A stretch of 64,000 bases of DNA from Calothrix sp. NIES-3974 (GCF_002368395.1 NZ_AP018254.1:5766001-5830000); one strand, 5' to 3'; positions 52,392 to 62,080 are shown, numbered from the stretch's first letter. The notes: generated by a model not told the origin, from the sequence alone. A program made the numbers and translations.

Positions 52392-53309
52392 CTACTCCCC
52401 ACTACCCTTCCTAAAAGCGATCGCAAATCTTTCAATTCCTGCCAAGTCTTGATGTATCTGAATATCCCGGTAATTACCATTTTCAGCTAACAAATTGGCA
52501 ACGGTTTCAGCTTGTCCTGCCATCATTTCAATCATCCACACACCGCCAGGTATTAAATATTGCGGAGCTTCCCTCAGTAACTGTCGGATATCATCTAATC
52601 CGTCATTTCCTCCATCTAAAGCCAAATGGGGTTCATGTTGGACAACTTCCGGTTGTAAATCCGGAACGAGTTGGGTAGGAATATAGGGAGGATTAGCAAC
52701 CATCCCAGAGACTTGTCCTTGAAGGAATGGAAGAGGTTGCCACCATGAACCCTGGATAAATTTAATTTTAGCAGCGAAACCGTACTGGAAAGCATTTTTA
52801 TGGGCGATTGCCAAAGCTGAATTGCTATAATCCACAGCAAAAACTTGTGCTTGGGGGAGAAGATCGGCAATTCCCAGAGCGATCGCACCGCTACCTGTTC
52901 CCATATCAACCCAATTACCCGTCCCTAACTCCGGGTATTTACGGACAACCCGCTCCACCAAATCAATCAAACATTCAGTTTCTGGACGGGGAATCAAAAC
53001 AGCTGGTGATACATATAAATTAAACCTACGCCAAGGGGTTTTACCAACAACATACTGGATGGGTAAACGCTCCTGTAATCTTCGTTTCCAACCAGCAGTC
53101 AAAGCCTCTAGAGGAATAGACAATTGAACTTGCGATCGCGTCTTAAATAACTCCAGTCGCAGTTGTAAACTATCCAAATCAGAAACAGACAGCAACAACC
53201 AATCCACCTCTGTCACAGGAACATCATAAGCACGAGCATCCAGAATAGCTGCATTCCGCCATTCCCCCAACTCCTGTCCAGATACAAAAATAGGCTGTTG
53301 CTGATCCAT
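52392..53309 (-). CDS. prmC: Release factor glutamine methyltransferase
   Basis: A 305-residue PrmC/HemK, which methylates the Gln of the GGQ motif in release factors RF1 and RF2. The helical N-terminus (1-95), the SAM site DMGTGSGAIALG (135-146) and the catalytic VANPPYIPTQL (NPPY 206-209) are present. Length is slightly above E. coli PrmC. It is monocistronic, with tic22 about 190 bp upstream on the same strand. Confidence 0.93.
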   Translation of the reverse strand: MDQQQPIFVSGQELGEWRNAAILDARAYDVPVTEVDWLLLSVSDLDSLQLRLELFKTRSQVQLSIPLEALTAGWKRRLQERLPIQYVVGKTPWRRFNLYVSPAVLIPRPETECLIDLVERVVRKYPELGTGNWVDMGTGSGAIALGIADLLPQAQVFAVDYSNSALAIAHKNAFQYGFAAKIKFIQGSWWQPLPFLQGQVSGMVANPPYIPTQLVPDLQPEVVQHEPHLALDGGNDGLDDIRQLLREAPQYLIPGGVWMIEMMAGQAETVANLLAENGNYRDIQIHQDLAGIERFAIAFRKGSGE

Positions 53310-53496
53310 AAAAAAAACGGCGTTACCTCAATCAACTAGTAAACTATCCACACTGACCTGACGGTACAGTGTGGGCTTTTAGTACCTCTGAACTCATATT
53401 GAGTATTACAAATTACGTAGCTTGCTTCCCGCGTAGCGGGTATTACGAATTACGAATTAGTAATTAGTTAAACCCTGTCTTCCCGTGAGTTGAAAA

Positions 53497-54357
53497 CTAC
53501 TTCTTCGGAGCAGCATTATTCGTCCGCGGAGCGGGAGTTTGACCACCACTTTGCCGATTATTCGTCCGCGGAGCGGGAGCTTGACCACCACCTTGCTGTT
53601 GGGACAACTTCAATAAATATTCCCTAGCTTCCTGGGAGGGAAAGAACACAACTTGATTTAACCAAGCATCATTTTTTTCCTTCATAGTTTGCAAAACCCC
53701 GTCCACATCTACCACTTGAATATCAGCTTGGGGAAACTTGGGTTTTACCTGACTTAACAATTGGTCTGCATCTTTTTTACTCAAAAACATCGGGATATAC
53801 TCTTTCCCTTGTTGACCGAGCTTAATCGGTACATATCCTTTATCTGGTGCAAATCTGACCATAAACAAAGGAATACTTTTAAACTGCTGAACCTCTTGAC
53901 CACTTGCACGCAATAAATCTGTTGCAGCTTTAATCTCCGCATCAACGGGTTTAAAAGCAAACACCAATCGATCCGCTTTATTCTTGGTTTCTTCTAACTG
54001 CTGATAGATACTTCCTAAAGGAACCGCAGTGGGTCGCAGTGACTTAACCATCTCTGCCATTTTTGGATCTTGACTGGCTGTTTTCTGCAAATTGCTAATA
54101 AAAGCCTGTGCTTCTTGACGACTCATGTACACACCCGTTACCGTAGCTGGTTTTTGACCATTTTGACCCGCAGGAATCTGACGACTTAATGGTAAACCTT
54201 GGGGATTGGTAATCAACCAAACCGGGACATCATCGAGCTTTTCTTTTATTTGTTGTTGTGTTAAAGCTATTACCGGAGCTAACCCAGTCATCACAGTCGC
54301 TAAAACCACACTACCAACCAAACCTAACTTTGTACCCCAACGGACAAATGATTTCAT
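53497..54357 (-). CDS. tic22: Tic22-family protein with Pro/Gln-rich tandem repeat tail
   Basis: A 286-residue protein from ATG 54357, with GAGGAG 6 bp upstream. A signal peptide (MKSFVRWGTKLGLVGSVVLA...) precedes the Tic22 domain (about 35-255): LDDVPVWLITNPQGLPL, SRQEAQAFISNLQ and VPLGSIYQQLEE. Cyanobacterial Tic22 is a periplasmic chaperone that helps outer-membrane protein assembly. The C-terminus carries a GGQAPAPRTNNRQS/GGQTPAPRTNN tandem repeat of a 42-bp unit, which is unusual for the family and probably a disordered tail. Confidence 0.88.
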   Translation of the reverse strand: MKSFVRWGTKLGLVGSVVLATVMTGLAPVIALTQQQIKEKLDDVPVWLITNPQGLPLSRQIPAGQNGQKPATVTGVYMSRQEAQAFISNLQKTASQDPKMAEMVKSLRPTAVPLGSIYQQLEETKNKADRLVFAFKPVDAEIKAATDLLRASGQEVQQFKSIPLFMVRFAPDKGYVPIKLGQQGKEYIPMFLSKKDADQLLSQVKPKFPQADIQVVDVDGVLQTMKEKNDAWLNQVVFFPSQEAREYLLKLSQQQGGGQAPAPRTNNRQSGGQTPAPRTNNAAPKK

Positions 54358-54869
54358 AACATCTCCTCGCATCAACAAAATAAATTCCAGTCAAATCACG
54401 AGCGGATCTACATGCAACTACATTTGAATAATCAGCGATCGCTCATTCTCAACAATGGGTAATTCTCGTTTTTAGCTTTGCTTGTGTATTGTATTCGACC
54501 ACATATTTCTCTGCCATGTTTCTGGAAAACAAAAATTCTCAGAATTACCCAACATACATCGCGACTCACAAGGATAAATCCCATTGTATTTCTTTCCCTC
54601 GCTAATGCCTAAGTCGGTGGGCAGAAAAATGATTATGCGTCCCTGATTTCTCTCCAACTCCTCAAACTTGCAGGGAGTGGGGAATAGTATTCGAGTGTTG
54701 AAGGAAAAGCAAGGCTAGTAACATACTCTGGGGAAATCTGGGACTACGGGTTGTCTTGTTTGCTTTACATTTCGTTACCATCAGCAACAAAAATCATCGA
54801 GGTGGTGATTTTGATGTAGAATACAGATTCAATCAACTTAAACCCGTTTTTAATACCGATTCCAAAAAT

Positions 54870-54957
54870 GTTTGCAACACATACTCAATATGAGATGTAG
54901 CAATGCTACGTCTCTACAGGATTCATCTGTTGCACTCTTTTTCAAATTGGCATAACT
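54870..54957. repeat. 90-bp dispersed repeat, copy B
   Basis: TTTGCAACACATACTCAATA, GAGATGTAGCAATGCTACGT, then GATTCATCTGTTGCACTCTT and CAAATTGGCATAACTCC. It is nearly collinear with copy A; here the internal palindrome (GTAGCAATGCTAC) is intact. Confidence 0.8.
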
Positions 54958-55328
54958 CCTCCACACCAATTTAGATCCACAATTCATCAATTAGGGTGTT
55001 TTATTGTTGCTTTGATGACATTTGACTTGCCATTGCTTCTCAATTTTGCTCAAATTTAGCTGTTTGAGGATGGTAGGTGGGTTATTTTGGATGTCAAAGG
55101 CAAATCCATTTTCCCAGGAGAAAATCAAATTATGGAAATATGAGGTTACAGTTTTTGATACAGGTGCAGTTCACAAGCGATTTCTCGATACACTGATACC
55201 AGCTGGGAAAATATGGGGATAAATGGATGAGCTACACGTTCGTATAATCGCCTAAAGACCAAAACCATCTCAGAAGGAAAATGGTATAGGCTTTAGCAAA
55301 AGTCCAGACAGAAACTCATCTGAAGATT

Positions 55329-55448
55329 ATGTATTCCGAGGATAACCAAGTAAAAATCACCAGAAAAACTGTGGAAAATACGGATAAAAATCCGGTTGTA
55401 GAGCGTTGGGACAGAAGTATTGATTTAGGGATGAGCGTCAAAATTTAA
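55329..55448 (+). CDS. Possible 39-residue small ORF
   Basis: MYSEDNQVKITRKTVENTDK, then NPVVERWDRSIDLGMSVKI. It is charged with a protein-like pattern, but has no strong ribosome site. Could be a leader peptide, the remnant of a gene, or chance. Confidence 0.22.
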   Translation: MYSEDNQVKITRKTVENTDKNPVVERWDRSIDLGMSVKI

Positions 55449-55552
55449 TTCTAAACGATAAACAAAATTCGATAAATTCTTATCTATCTATACAAATTAT
55501 CCAAGTAAAAGCTGATTAACACCAGATTGAGTTGAGTGAACGAGAGAAACCT

Positions 55553-57373
55553 ATGTCAAACATCTCTGTGCTGAGAAGCATACCAGAAATAATGGGACAA
55601 CCAGCGGGAATTGCGGTTTTAGCATCATTGGGGATTCATGGTGCGATCGCGTTAATTTTGCCGTTAGTACCTGTGAATACGTCTAAATCCGAGAAACAAG
55701 ACACCACCCCCAAAGCGGTGGGAATAACCACCCTTACCCCCCAAGAACAAGCTCGTTTACCCCAAACAGCGATCGCCAATCCCCAACAAGCTAAGGCTAC
55801 ACCCATGCAACCCCAAGCGGGGGTGGCTTCCCAACTCCCACCAATGCCAGATTTAGCCGCAGCAAATGCGACAGCAGCATCCCCTTTACCACCCCTACCA
55901 GCCTTTCCAGGTAATTCCCAACCCTTACCACCCCTACCAAATGCAACAAGTGTGAATGTACCGACCTTTCCCCGTGGACAACGGGTAGCAACGGGTGGCT
56001 TCAATATCGATACGGGTTTTAGGGCTAATCCCTTACCCAGACGAAATTACCCAGCTATGGCTGGTAATCCCCGCATTGGCGATGTGGTGGGAAGTCAAAT
56101 ATCTGCTGGTAGACCTGTAAGTGTTGCCAATATTCCTGGTGAATTTAATCCCGGAAGTCCTCGCGTTGCTGACCCTCCCCTCTCTTCTCCCCTACCGGAA
56201 GGTGTCCCCGAAGGAATGGCTCCGCAAAATGGGAACAGAAATCCGGTAGTTGTGAATAATGACGCTAGGGAATTTGTCACACCCACCGGTGAACCTCTAC
56301 AAGCAGGAGGTGAGTTTTCCATAGCAAATCAACAAATACCTGGGGTGACACCTTTACCTGATAATAGCTTGACTCAAAAAATTGCCACAGTCCTAGAGAA
56401 TAATCAGAATCAGCACCAACATTCTACAACGGTTAATACAGGTGATAGTTCCGATGGTAACGGTGGGAATACCAGAGTTTCCAAGGCTTTATTAATGGCG
56501 CAGCATTACCAACAAGCCCAGAAAAATCACGGTCAACTGCAAACCAAACAACCCCTGAATTTAACCCTGGATCGAGATGGATTAAAGGATGTTGTGGATG
56601 TGGGTTTGGTGGTGAAGGCGGATGGAACCATTGATGATTTTAAGGTTTTTACCAGCGATGGTAAACAGCTTTCCTTTGAGCAAAGCAATGCTATACGCCA
56701 ATTCCTTGCCGATTACCTGCGGAAAAACCCTCCCGCCAACACTGGAAAACCAATTTATCTGACGGCAAATATTGCCCCTGGTAATACAGCCGAGAAACCA
56801 GCAGCCAACGCAGATGAGGTGACTATTCCCACCAAACCCTTAACGGTTAATAACGGTAATAATAACACTAACAACGGTAATCAAACTGAGCAAAAACCCG
56901 TTAGAAGTTTGGAAGTCATCCGTCCTAACACCAATAATCCCAGTCCCAATCCTGATTCTGCTACTGAGCGAAAACCCGTGGGAAGTTCGGAGGTAATACG
57001 TTCTAACACCAATAATCCTAATGCCGTTGAAGTTGCTCCTGTGCAACCAATTACCCCCACAACCACAAAACCCCAATTAGAAGCAGAACCATCCTTTTCA
57101 GAACCGGTTAGATTACGTACACCCCGACCCGTCACCATTCCCACCCAACAACCTCCTCGCAATCCCTTATTAGAGACGACACCCCGCTCAATTAATCAAA
57201 TAAATCAACCGAGTGGAGAGTCCCCAAAACCCACCAGAATCCAAAGTTGGCGTGAACGGTTGACTCCTCAAAAAGATAATGCCGATGATGACAGAAATGA
57301 AAATTCCAATCAATCAAGGGGAATTCAGAAATTACGGGAGTTAGCTGAAATTAAAAATCAATCAAATCCTTAG
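55553..57373 (+). CDS. TonB-like membrane-anchored proline-rich protein of unknown function
   Basis: A 606-residue protein from ATG 55553 (MSNISVLRSIPEIMGQPAGI); a GTG seven codons earlier has no good ribosome site. A single N-terminal membrane segment (about 15-37) precedes a Pro/Gln/Asn-rich stretch (about 45-290). A compact alpha/beta domain (about 320-405) has LKDVVDVGLVVKADGTIDDF and FEQSNAIRQFLADYLRK and resembles TonB C-terminal folds. The tail (430-606) is proline-rich and includes a repeated KPVxSxEVIRxNTNNP block. The stop TAG lies at the left end of an 18-bp inverted repeat, so the C-terminus may be altered by that element. Confidence 0.55.
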   Translation: MSNISVLRSIPEIMGQPAGIAVLASLGIHGAIALILPLVPVNTSKSEKQDTTPKAVGITTLTPQEQARLPQTAIANPQQAKATPMQPQAGVASQLPPMPDLAAANATAASPLPPLPAFPGNSQPLPPLPNATSVNVPTFPRGQRVATGGFNIDTGFRANPLPRRNYPAMAGNPRIGDVVGSQISAGRPVSVANIPGEFNPGSPRVADPPLSSPLPEGVPEGMAPQNGNRNPVVVNNDAREFVTPTGEPLQAGGEFSIANQQIPGVTPLPDNSLTQKIATVLENNQNQHQHSTTVNTGDSSDGNGGNTRVSKALLMAQHYQQAQKNHGQLQTKQPLNLTLDRDGLKDVVDVGLVVKADGTIDDFKVFTSDGKQLSFEQSNAIRQFLADYLRKNPPANTGKPIYLTANIAPGNTAEKPAANADEVTIPTKPLTVNNGNNNTNNGNQTEQKPVRSLEVIRPNTNNPSPNPDSATERKPVGSSEVIRSNTNNPNAVEVAPVQPITPTTTKPQLEAEPSFSEPVRLRTPRPVTIPTQQPPRNPLLETTPRSINQINQPSGESPKPTRIQSWRERLTPQKDNADDDRNENSNQSRGIQKLRELAEIKNQSNP

Positions 57374-57822
57374 CTCGACTTTATCCATTAGGCAGCATAG
57401 CAAAGCAGCTCTAAGCAAGTCTCGACGATCTTCTTGCTAGGGACTTTAACAGAGGTGGGGTCTGAATCCGATATCAGAAAAAGTCGAAATGCCCACAGGC
57501 GAGAACGTACAAGCGCAAGCGCATCCGAAAAGGTAGGGCAGGATTTACAGTACCAAGCTGACTGTTGCAGTTGCCAAGGCTGCTTGGTACTACAGCCCAG
57601 CACTCGTTAAATCGCGCTGACGGTGCGTTTGCCAGGGGTTAGTATGGCTTCCTACAACTAATGCGATCGCAGATTCCCAAACTGGCTTGGAAAATGCAGC
57701 CGCAAACGGTAGCATGAAAACAAGAAATTCTTCCCGTAGCAAGTTCATCAGAAACATACCAAACTATCTTATTTCTGATCTTGCTACCATTTCCTCTTCA
57801 ATAAAATGGATAAAGTCGAGCT
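57372..57822. mobile_element. 451-bp element bounded by perfect 18-bp inverted repeats
   Basis: AGCTCGACTTTATCCATT (57372-57389) and its exact complement at 57805-57822 bound a segment without coding sequence. Inside are two strong hairpins: AGTACCAAGC (57549-57558) with GCTTGGTACT (57582-57591), and GTAGCAAGTTCATCAGAAA (57736-57754) with TTTCTGATCTTGCTAC (57769-57784), plus AGCAAG/CTTGCT pairs. TA lies at each outer junction. It resembles a non-autonomous MITE or a folded RNA element; transposition has not been shown. The left repeat supplies the stop codon of the preceding gene. Confidence 0.6.
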
Positions 57823-57909
57823 TAGAGATAACAGTGGTTCTTCCCTACTCCCTATTCCCTACTCCCAACAAAGAAGAAAGTGTTAGGGATTTGTACCTAA
57901 TCCGGGTAA

Positions 57910-58632
57910 TTACGATTCTGAAGTTGTAGTGGGGGGATTGGTGGGATTATCTGTATTATCTGTATTACCTGTATTAGCGATCGCTTGGCTATTTTCTTCT
58001 GTGGTGACACCATTAATGGCTTCCGTTTCTGCTGGATTCCCTGTAGTTGGGGAAGATTCTTCGGTGACGGTACTTGATTCTATATTCGTCTGCTGCTCAT
58101 CTTCAACTTTTGTCTCTGGAGTATTTGCAGTTACTTCTGTAGCTGTTTCCGTCGTCGATTCAGTCGGGGTTGATTCCTCTTGCACTGTTCGCAAACGCTC
58201 CACTGCTACACTCGCAGGTGTGGTTTCTGCCTTTTTTGTATCCTGTGGTTTGGGGGTTTTCTGTCCGCGAGATTTTAGGTTTGTCAATATGCTCGTGAAT
58301 CCCCCTGTCAATTGGCTGAGGTTTTGCAACAGATTGGATTGACTAGGGAGTGTTTCCCCATTGGTTGCTGGTTGAGTTGTCGCTGGAACTTGTTGGCGTA
58401 AAGTCATTGTTTGCCAACCAAACCAAATTAATAGAGCTACACTGGCAATATGTCCCAGTAATAAGCCACCTGTAATTTTACGGGCAAAAATCCATAAAAC
58501 CAAGGCATAAAATAAACCGACTCCACTCCAAATCAAGTCATTTTTGCGGTGGATTTTCGGAAAGAGGAAGGCAATTAAATAGATCGCAAGACTACCAATA
58601 CCAACTGCTAAAGCCAGGAAGTATGCTAGCAT
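57910..58632 (-). CDS. Ycf66 family protein
   Basis: A 240-residue protein from ATG 58632 (MLAYFLALAVGIGSLAIYL), with AGGAG 9 bp upstream. Three or four membrane helices in the first 90 residues (about 2-26, 35-55, 58-80) match the plastid/cyanobacterial Ycf66 family. The remaining 150 residues are a low-complexity Thr/Glu/Pro/Asn tail, longer than in compact Ycf66 proteins. Function is unknown. Confidence 0.85.
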   Translation of the reverse strand: MLAYFLALAVGIGSLAIYLIAFLFPKIHRKNDLIWSGVGLFYALVLWIFARKITGGLLLGHIASVALLIWFGWQTMTLRQQVPATTQPATNGETLPSQSNLLQNLSQLTGGFTSILTNLKSRGQKTPKPQDTKKAETTPASVAVERLRTVQEESTPTESTTETATEVTANTPETKVEDEQQTNIESSTVTEESSPTTGNPAETEAINGVTTEENSQAIANTGNTDNTDNPTNPPTTTSES

Positions 58633-58701
58633 TTCTGGTTTCTCCTTTATTTCAACTTGCAAATTAACAGTACATGGAGAATTAACGCCACCTGTTCCTT
58701 C

Positions 58702-59412
58702 TTAACGATTTTTCACCGATTCTTTGGCTTCTCGGTGTAATTGTCGAGCAATCCGAAACATTTCGCTACCATTGTGTAAATAGTTTTCATCGTAGCTGGT
58801 GGGGAAATAACCTAATTCATCTAAACCGTCACTAATTTGATTTAAGCAGTAATATAAATGGGCTGCTACCCTGGCCATGCTAGCAGGATTGGGTCGGGAA
58901 CGAAAACTTTTTTGAGCGCTGGTTAAATGGTCACGACACAAATCCAAGTAATCCTGAAAGGCTTCTAATAAATCATCATCATAGGGGTCTGCTTCCAGTT
59001 TTTCAATTTGAGACTTTAAGGATTTCAGTATTTTGGTAATTACCCGATTGACTGGTTGATAAACCAAACGCATCCACTCTTCAATTAATGCGTCCTCGTC
59101 TTTCCCCGATTTCCGGGTGACATGCTGTTTTTGGCGAGTTTCTGTGGCACACTGCTGATAATACTCTGCTTCAGCTGCCAAATTTCCATTGTTTTGCTGC
59201 AAACGCAGTATGTTATCATATCTCCGCCGCCGATGAACATCTCCTAAAACTTCATAGGCTGCGTTAATCTCAATGATTTGTTCGCTATTGGCATCATCGG
59301 GATTAATGTCGGGATGAAATAACTTGACTAACCGACGATAGGCTTGCTTTATTTCCTCCTGACTAGCATTCGGCTCAATTCGTAAAGTTTTGTAATGATT
59401 TGCTTCAGACAT
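58702..59412 (-). CDS. J-domain (DnaJ-like) co-chaperone
   Basis: A 236-residue protein from ATG 59412 (MSEANHYKTLRIEPNASQEE). The J-domain (5-70) has HPD (33-35), so it should stimulate DnaK. The remainder is helical (RLVYQPVNRVITKILKSLKS, LDLCRDHLTSAQKSF) and lacks zinc fingers and the DnaJ C-terminal domains. It is the type of specialised J-protein frequent in cyanobacteria. It is upstream of ycf66 on the same strand, 69 bp apart; they may be co-transcribed. Confidence 0.9.
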   Translation of the reverse strand: MSEANHYKTLRIEPNASQEEIKQAYRRLVKLFHPDINPDDANSEQIIEINAAYEVLGDVHRRRRYDNILRLQQNNGNLAAEAEYYQQCATETRQKQHVTRKSGKDEDALIEEWMRLVYQPVNRVITKILKSLKSQIEKLEADPYDDDLLEAFQDYLDLCRDHLTSAQKSFRSRPNPASMARVAAHLYYCLNQISDGLDELGYFPTSYDENYLHNGSEMFRIARQLHREAKESVKNR

Positions 59413-59893
59413 TAACAACTAAGTAGGTGGAAATAAACAGCAGGCTTCGATCTGACCCATAAAATTATAAGGTATGGGGATTGGCTATTCGCTTAACCCT
59501 TGGGGAAGGAACTTCCTATACTTTGCACGCTGATATATTTCTCTCTTGTTTTGTTGACGGTTGACGGGTGACAGCTGGTCTTGAAACATGAACCATCGAA
59601 ACAAAAACCTCAGTTTGTGAACTTGGAAAGTATAGCTGCAATTTTTCTCACTCCCTATCTATAAGCTTACCTGACCTAACTATCAAAACCTATACAATAG
59701 ACCACATAATATGGTTTGACTTTGAGGTCAATACATTTAAGCAATTTGGGAAGTTTCCGAAAGGGAAGGGGAAAATACCTGTGTTTCCCACTTGTATCCC
59801 CATCACTCTTGAGTAACGGGTTAATTTCCCCACTACTCCCTATTCCCCACTCCCTAATCCCTACAAAGTTCAGGGATGGGTGAGAAATATGGT
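59413..59893. other. Spacer downstream of cysK
   Basis: No gene is seen. GTTGACGGTTGACGGGTGAC words lie at 59552-59571, and CTCTTGAGTAACGGGTTAAT near 59803 resembles words near 30427 and 39802. Confidence 0.5.
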
Positions 59894-60829
59894 TTACAAG
59901 TCTTGAAACAAGGGTGTACTTAAGTACCTTTCGCCAAAACTTGGTTGAATCATCACGATTAATTTTCCCTGATTTTCCGGACGTTTCCCAATTTGAATGG
60001 CGGCAAATAAGGCCGCACCACTGGAAATTCCCGACAGTAGTCCCTCTTCCCGTGCTAACCTGCGACCATAGGCGATCGCGTCATCATCACTAACGGTAAC
60101 TACTTCGTCGATGATTTGCCGATTCAAAACTTGGGGTACAAATCCAGCGCCAATCCCTTGGATTTTGTGGGGTCCTGGTCTTCCCCCCGACAGTACCGGA
60201 CTATTAGCTGGTTCAACGGCGATCGCTTGAAATTCCGGTTTGCGACTTTTAATTACTTCTGCTACCCCGGTAATTGTCCCCCCTGTCCCGACCCCGGCAA
60301 TCAATATATCAACTTTACCATCGGTATCTGCCCAAATTTCTTCTGCTGTCGTTTTTCTGTGAATTTGCGGATTTCCTGGGTTACGAAATTGTTGCAACAT
60401 ATATGCGTGGGGAGTCGTCTCTACAATCTCCTGGGCACGACGAATTGCACCGCTCATCCCCTCAATTCCGGGAGTTAGCTCTAATTCTGCCCCATAGGCC
60501 CTTAACATAGCCCGTCGTTCGCTGCTCATTGTCTCCGGCATGGTGAGAATTAATTTATACCCTTTGGCAGCCGCCACCATTGCCAAGGCGATTCCCGTAT
60601 TCCCCGATGTTGGCTCCACGAGGACAGTTTTCCCCGGAGAAATTAACCCTTCCGCTTCTGCTTCATTAATCATATTCATCCCGATGCGGTCTTTTACCGA
60701 AGCCGCAGGATTCATACTTTCGAGTTTAACGACAATTTGAGCCTCACATCCCTCTGCTTGGGGAATCCGGTTTAGTTGTACCAGGGGTGTACGACCAATT
60801 ACTTCTGTAATATTACGGGCAATGTGCAT
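59894..60829 (-). CDS. cysK: Cysteine synthase A (O-acetylserine sulfhydrylase)
   Basis: A 311-residue PLP enzyme from ATG 60829 ([20 protein letters not shown]); upstream codons are repetitive spacer. The PLP-binding Lys46 is in ASVKDRIG, the substrate loop TSGNTG at 74-79, and [10 protein letters not shown] binds the cofactor phosphate. It makes cysteine from O-acetylserine and sulfide. An Rrf2-type regulator lies directly upstream on the same strand; CysK is known to partner an Rrf2 regulator (CymR) in Firmicutes, and cyanobacterial pairs may be analogous. Confidence 0.95.
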   Translation of the reverse strand: MHIARNITEVIGRTPLVQLNRIPQAEGCEAQIVVKLESMNPAASVKDRIGMNMINEAEAEGLISPGKTVLVEPTSGNTGIALAMVAAAKGYKLILTMPETMSSERRAMLRAYGAELELTPGIEGMSGAIRRAQEIVETTPHAYMLQQFRNPGNPQIHRKTTAEEIWADTDGKVDILIAGVGTGGTITGVAEVIKSRKPEFQAIAVEPANSPVLSGGRPGPHKIQGIGAGFVPQVLNRQIIDEVVTVSDDDAIAYGRRLAREEGLLSGISSGAALFAAIQIGKRPENQGKLIVMIQPSFGERYLSTPLFQDL

Positions 60830-60963
60830 GATTTTGGATTTTGGATTACTCTTCGGTCGATCCGCGCTACGCGCGTCTATGGATTTTGGATTGTCTATCA
60901 ATTAAAATTGACCAGAAAATTTTGATTTGACTTATACATAGTGATCTATCTCTTCTGTGTGAA

Positions 60964-60983
60964 AAGACGCACTAAGTGCATCT
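60964..60983. repeat. Short palindrome related to the dispersed family
   Basis: AGACGCACTAAGTGCATCT, with CGCAC/GTGC pairing. It may be a truncated copy upstream of cysK. Confidence 0.4.
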
Positions 60984-61121
60984 ACGGGAAGTCGTGTGTA
61001 GCACATTTACGGATAGATTATGTAAACGCTGACACTTTGAGGGTTGAAAACGGTTTTTAATATCACACACTGACAACTAATGGGGACAATTATGACAATA
61101 TCGTCGCTGCTATTTTTTGCA

Positions 61122-61559
61122 TCAAATATAGTACATAATATCTAACTGTTGACGTGAGTTTCTTTTTTCGCAAATATCCGCAAGGGTATATTTTTTTAAA
61201 ACAAGATTTGCATTTTCCCTGACTTCAGTCCAAATCTCTTCCAGAATGGCTTGATCAGCAGAGGGGGATTTTACCTGATCCTCGCATTTATGTACATCTA
61301 TCCCTTCCAAGCAGACTAACACATCAAATAGGTTAATTTTCCAAGGTTCCTGTGCTAATAAATAACCCCCCTTAGATCCACGTACACTTTTGACTAAACC
61401 ACCTCTACGTAAGGTTGCTAGTAATTGCTCCAAATAACGGTCAGGTATATTTTTTTGGACTGCTATTTGACGAATTTGTAAAGGTTCCCCACTTTCATAG
61501 TGGGTTGCTAGCTCCAAAAGGGCTAAAATTGCGTATTCTGATTTACACGATAGTTCCAC
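61122..61559 (-). CDS. Rrf2-family transcription regulator
   Basis: A 145-residue protein. The GTG at 61559 (MELSCKSEYAILALLELATH) is the family start; the 30 earlier codons are Ser/Pro/Leu-rich spacer repeats. The winged helix includes IPDRYLEQLLATLRRGGLVK and SVRGSKGGYLL. It has Cys in CLEGIDVHKCEDQ and DICEKR, not the classic three-cysteine iron-sulfur set of IscR, so it may sense something else, as CymR does through CysK. It precedes cysK by 292 bp and is the likely regulator of cysteine synthesis. Confidence 0.88.
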   Translation of the reverse strand: MELSCKSEYAILALLELATHYESGEPLQIRQIAVQKNIPDRYLEQLLATLRRGGLVKSVRGSKGGYLLAQEPWKINLFDVLVCLEGIDVHKCEDQVKSPSADQAILEEIWTEVRENANLVLKKYTLADICEKRNSRQQLDIMYYI

Positions 61560-61747
61560 AAGCGAGAAAATTTTTAGTAGTGAGTAGGGAGCAGGGAGTA
61601 GTGAGTAGGATACAGGACTTCGGAGTATTTTCATTTGCATTGATGTCAAACTCGAAAAAAGTTCTTTTTTCTACTGTTGTCTTTTGCATTGAGATTCTCC
61701 TATCCTGAAATTTCTCACAAACTCCTAAAACTTTAAGTGAGTACGGA

Positions 61748-61776
61748 GTAGGGACGACCCGTCGGGTCGTCTGTAC
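61748..61776. repeat. Dispersed palindrome, GACCCGTCGGGTC core
   Basis: GTAGGGACGA/TCGTCTGTAC arms around a GACCCGTCGGGTC core. It lies in the upstream region of the Rrf2 gene. Confidence 0.85.
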
Positions 61777-62015
61777 AGGGAGTAGTAGGAAAATCAACCT
61801 GTTACATAAGGTTGATCACTCCCTTGCTCAAAATGCAGGCTATGCTGTCTGGACAAAGCAAAGAATTAACAGCTAAGTTTACTTCTTACATGATGGCTAT
61901 TTATAAGTTTTCTCAATATAAGTAATTCCAGTTGGTTTTAACTCCCAAAACGATATAACACTATATAGTATACTCCGGTTCTCCACCGGGGTTTGCTTAT
62001 TTGCATCAAAAAATC

Positions 62016-62043
62016 AAAAAACCCCACTGAATGTGGGGTTTTT
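62016..62043 (-). terminator. Rho-independent terminator of the porin gene
   Basis: ACCCCAC (62021-62027) pairs with GTGGGGT (62033-62039), flanked by A5 on one side and T5 on the other, so it works on either strand. It lies 38 bp beyond the porin stop. Confidence 0.85.
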
Positions 62044-62080
62044 CCGACTTAATCTATATTTTAATTGACATGTTCACAAC

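Larger units (their letters stand above)
54358..55552. other. Long spacer with a repeat and a possible small frame
   Basis: It contains the 90-bp repeat copy B (54870-54957) and a candidate small frame at 55329-55448. No established gene over 1.2 kb. Confidence 0.5.
61560..62080. other. Spacer between Rrf2 and porin genes
   Basis: It holds the palindrome at 61748-61776, GAGTAGGGAGCAGGGAGTAG-type low-complexity repeats near 61582-61612, and the porin terminator at 62016-62043. Confidence 0.6.
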
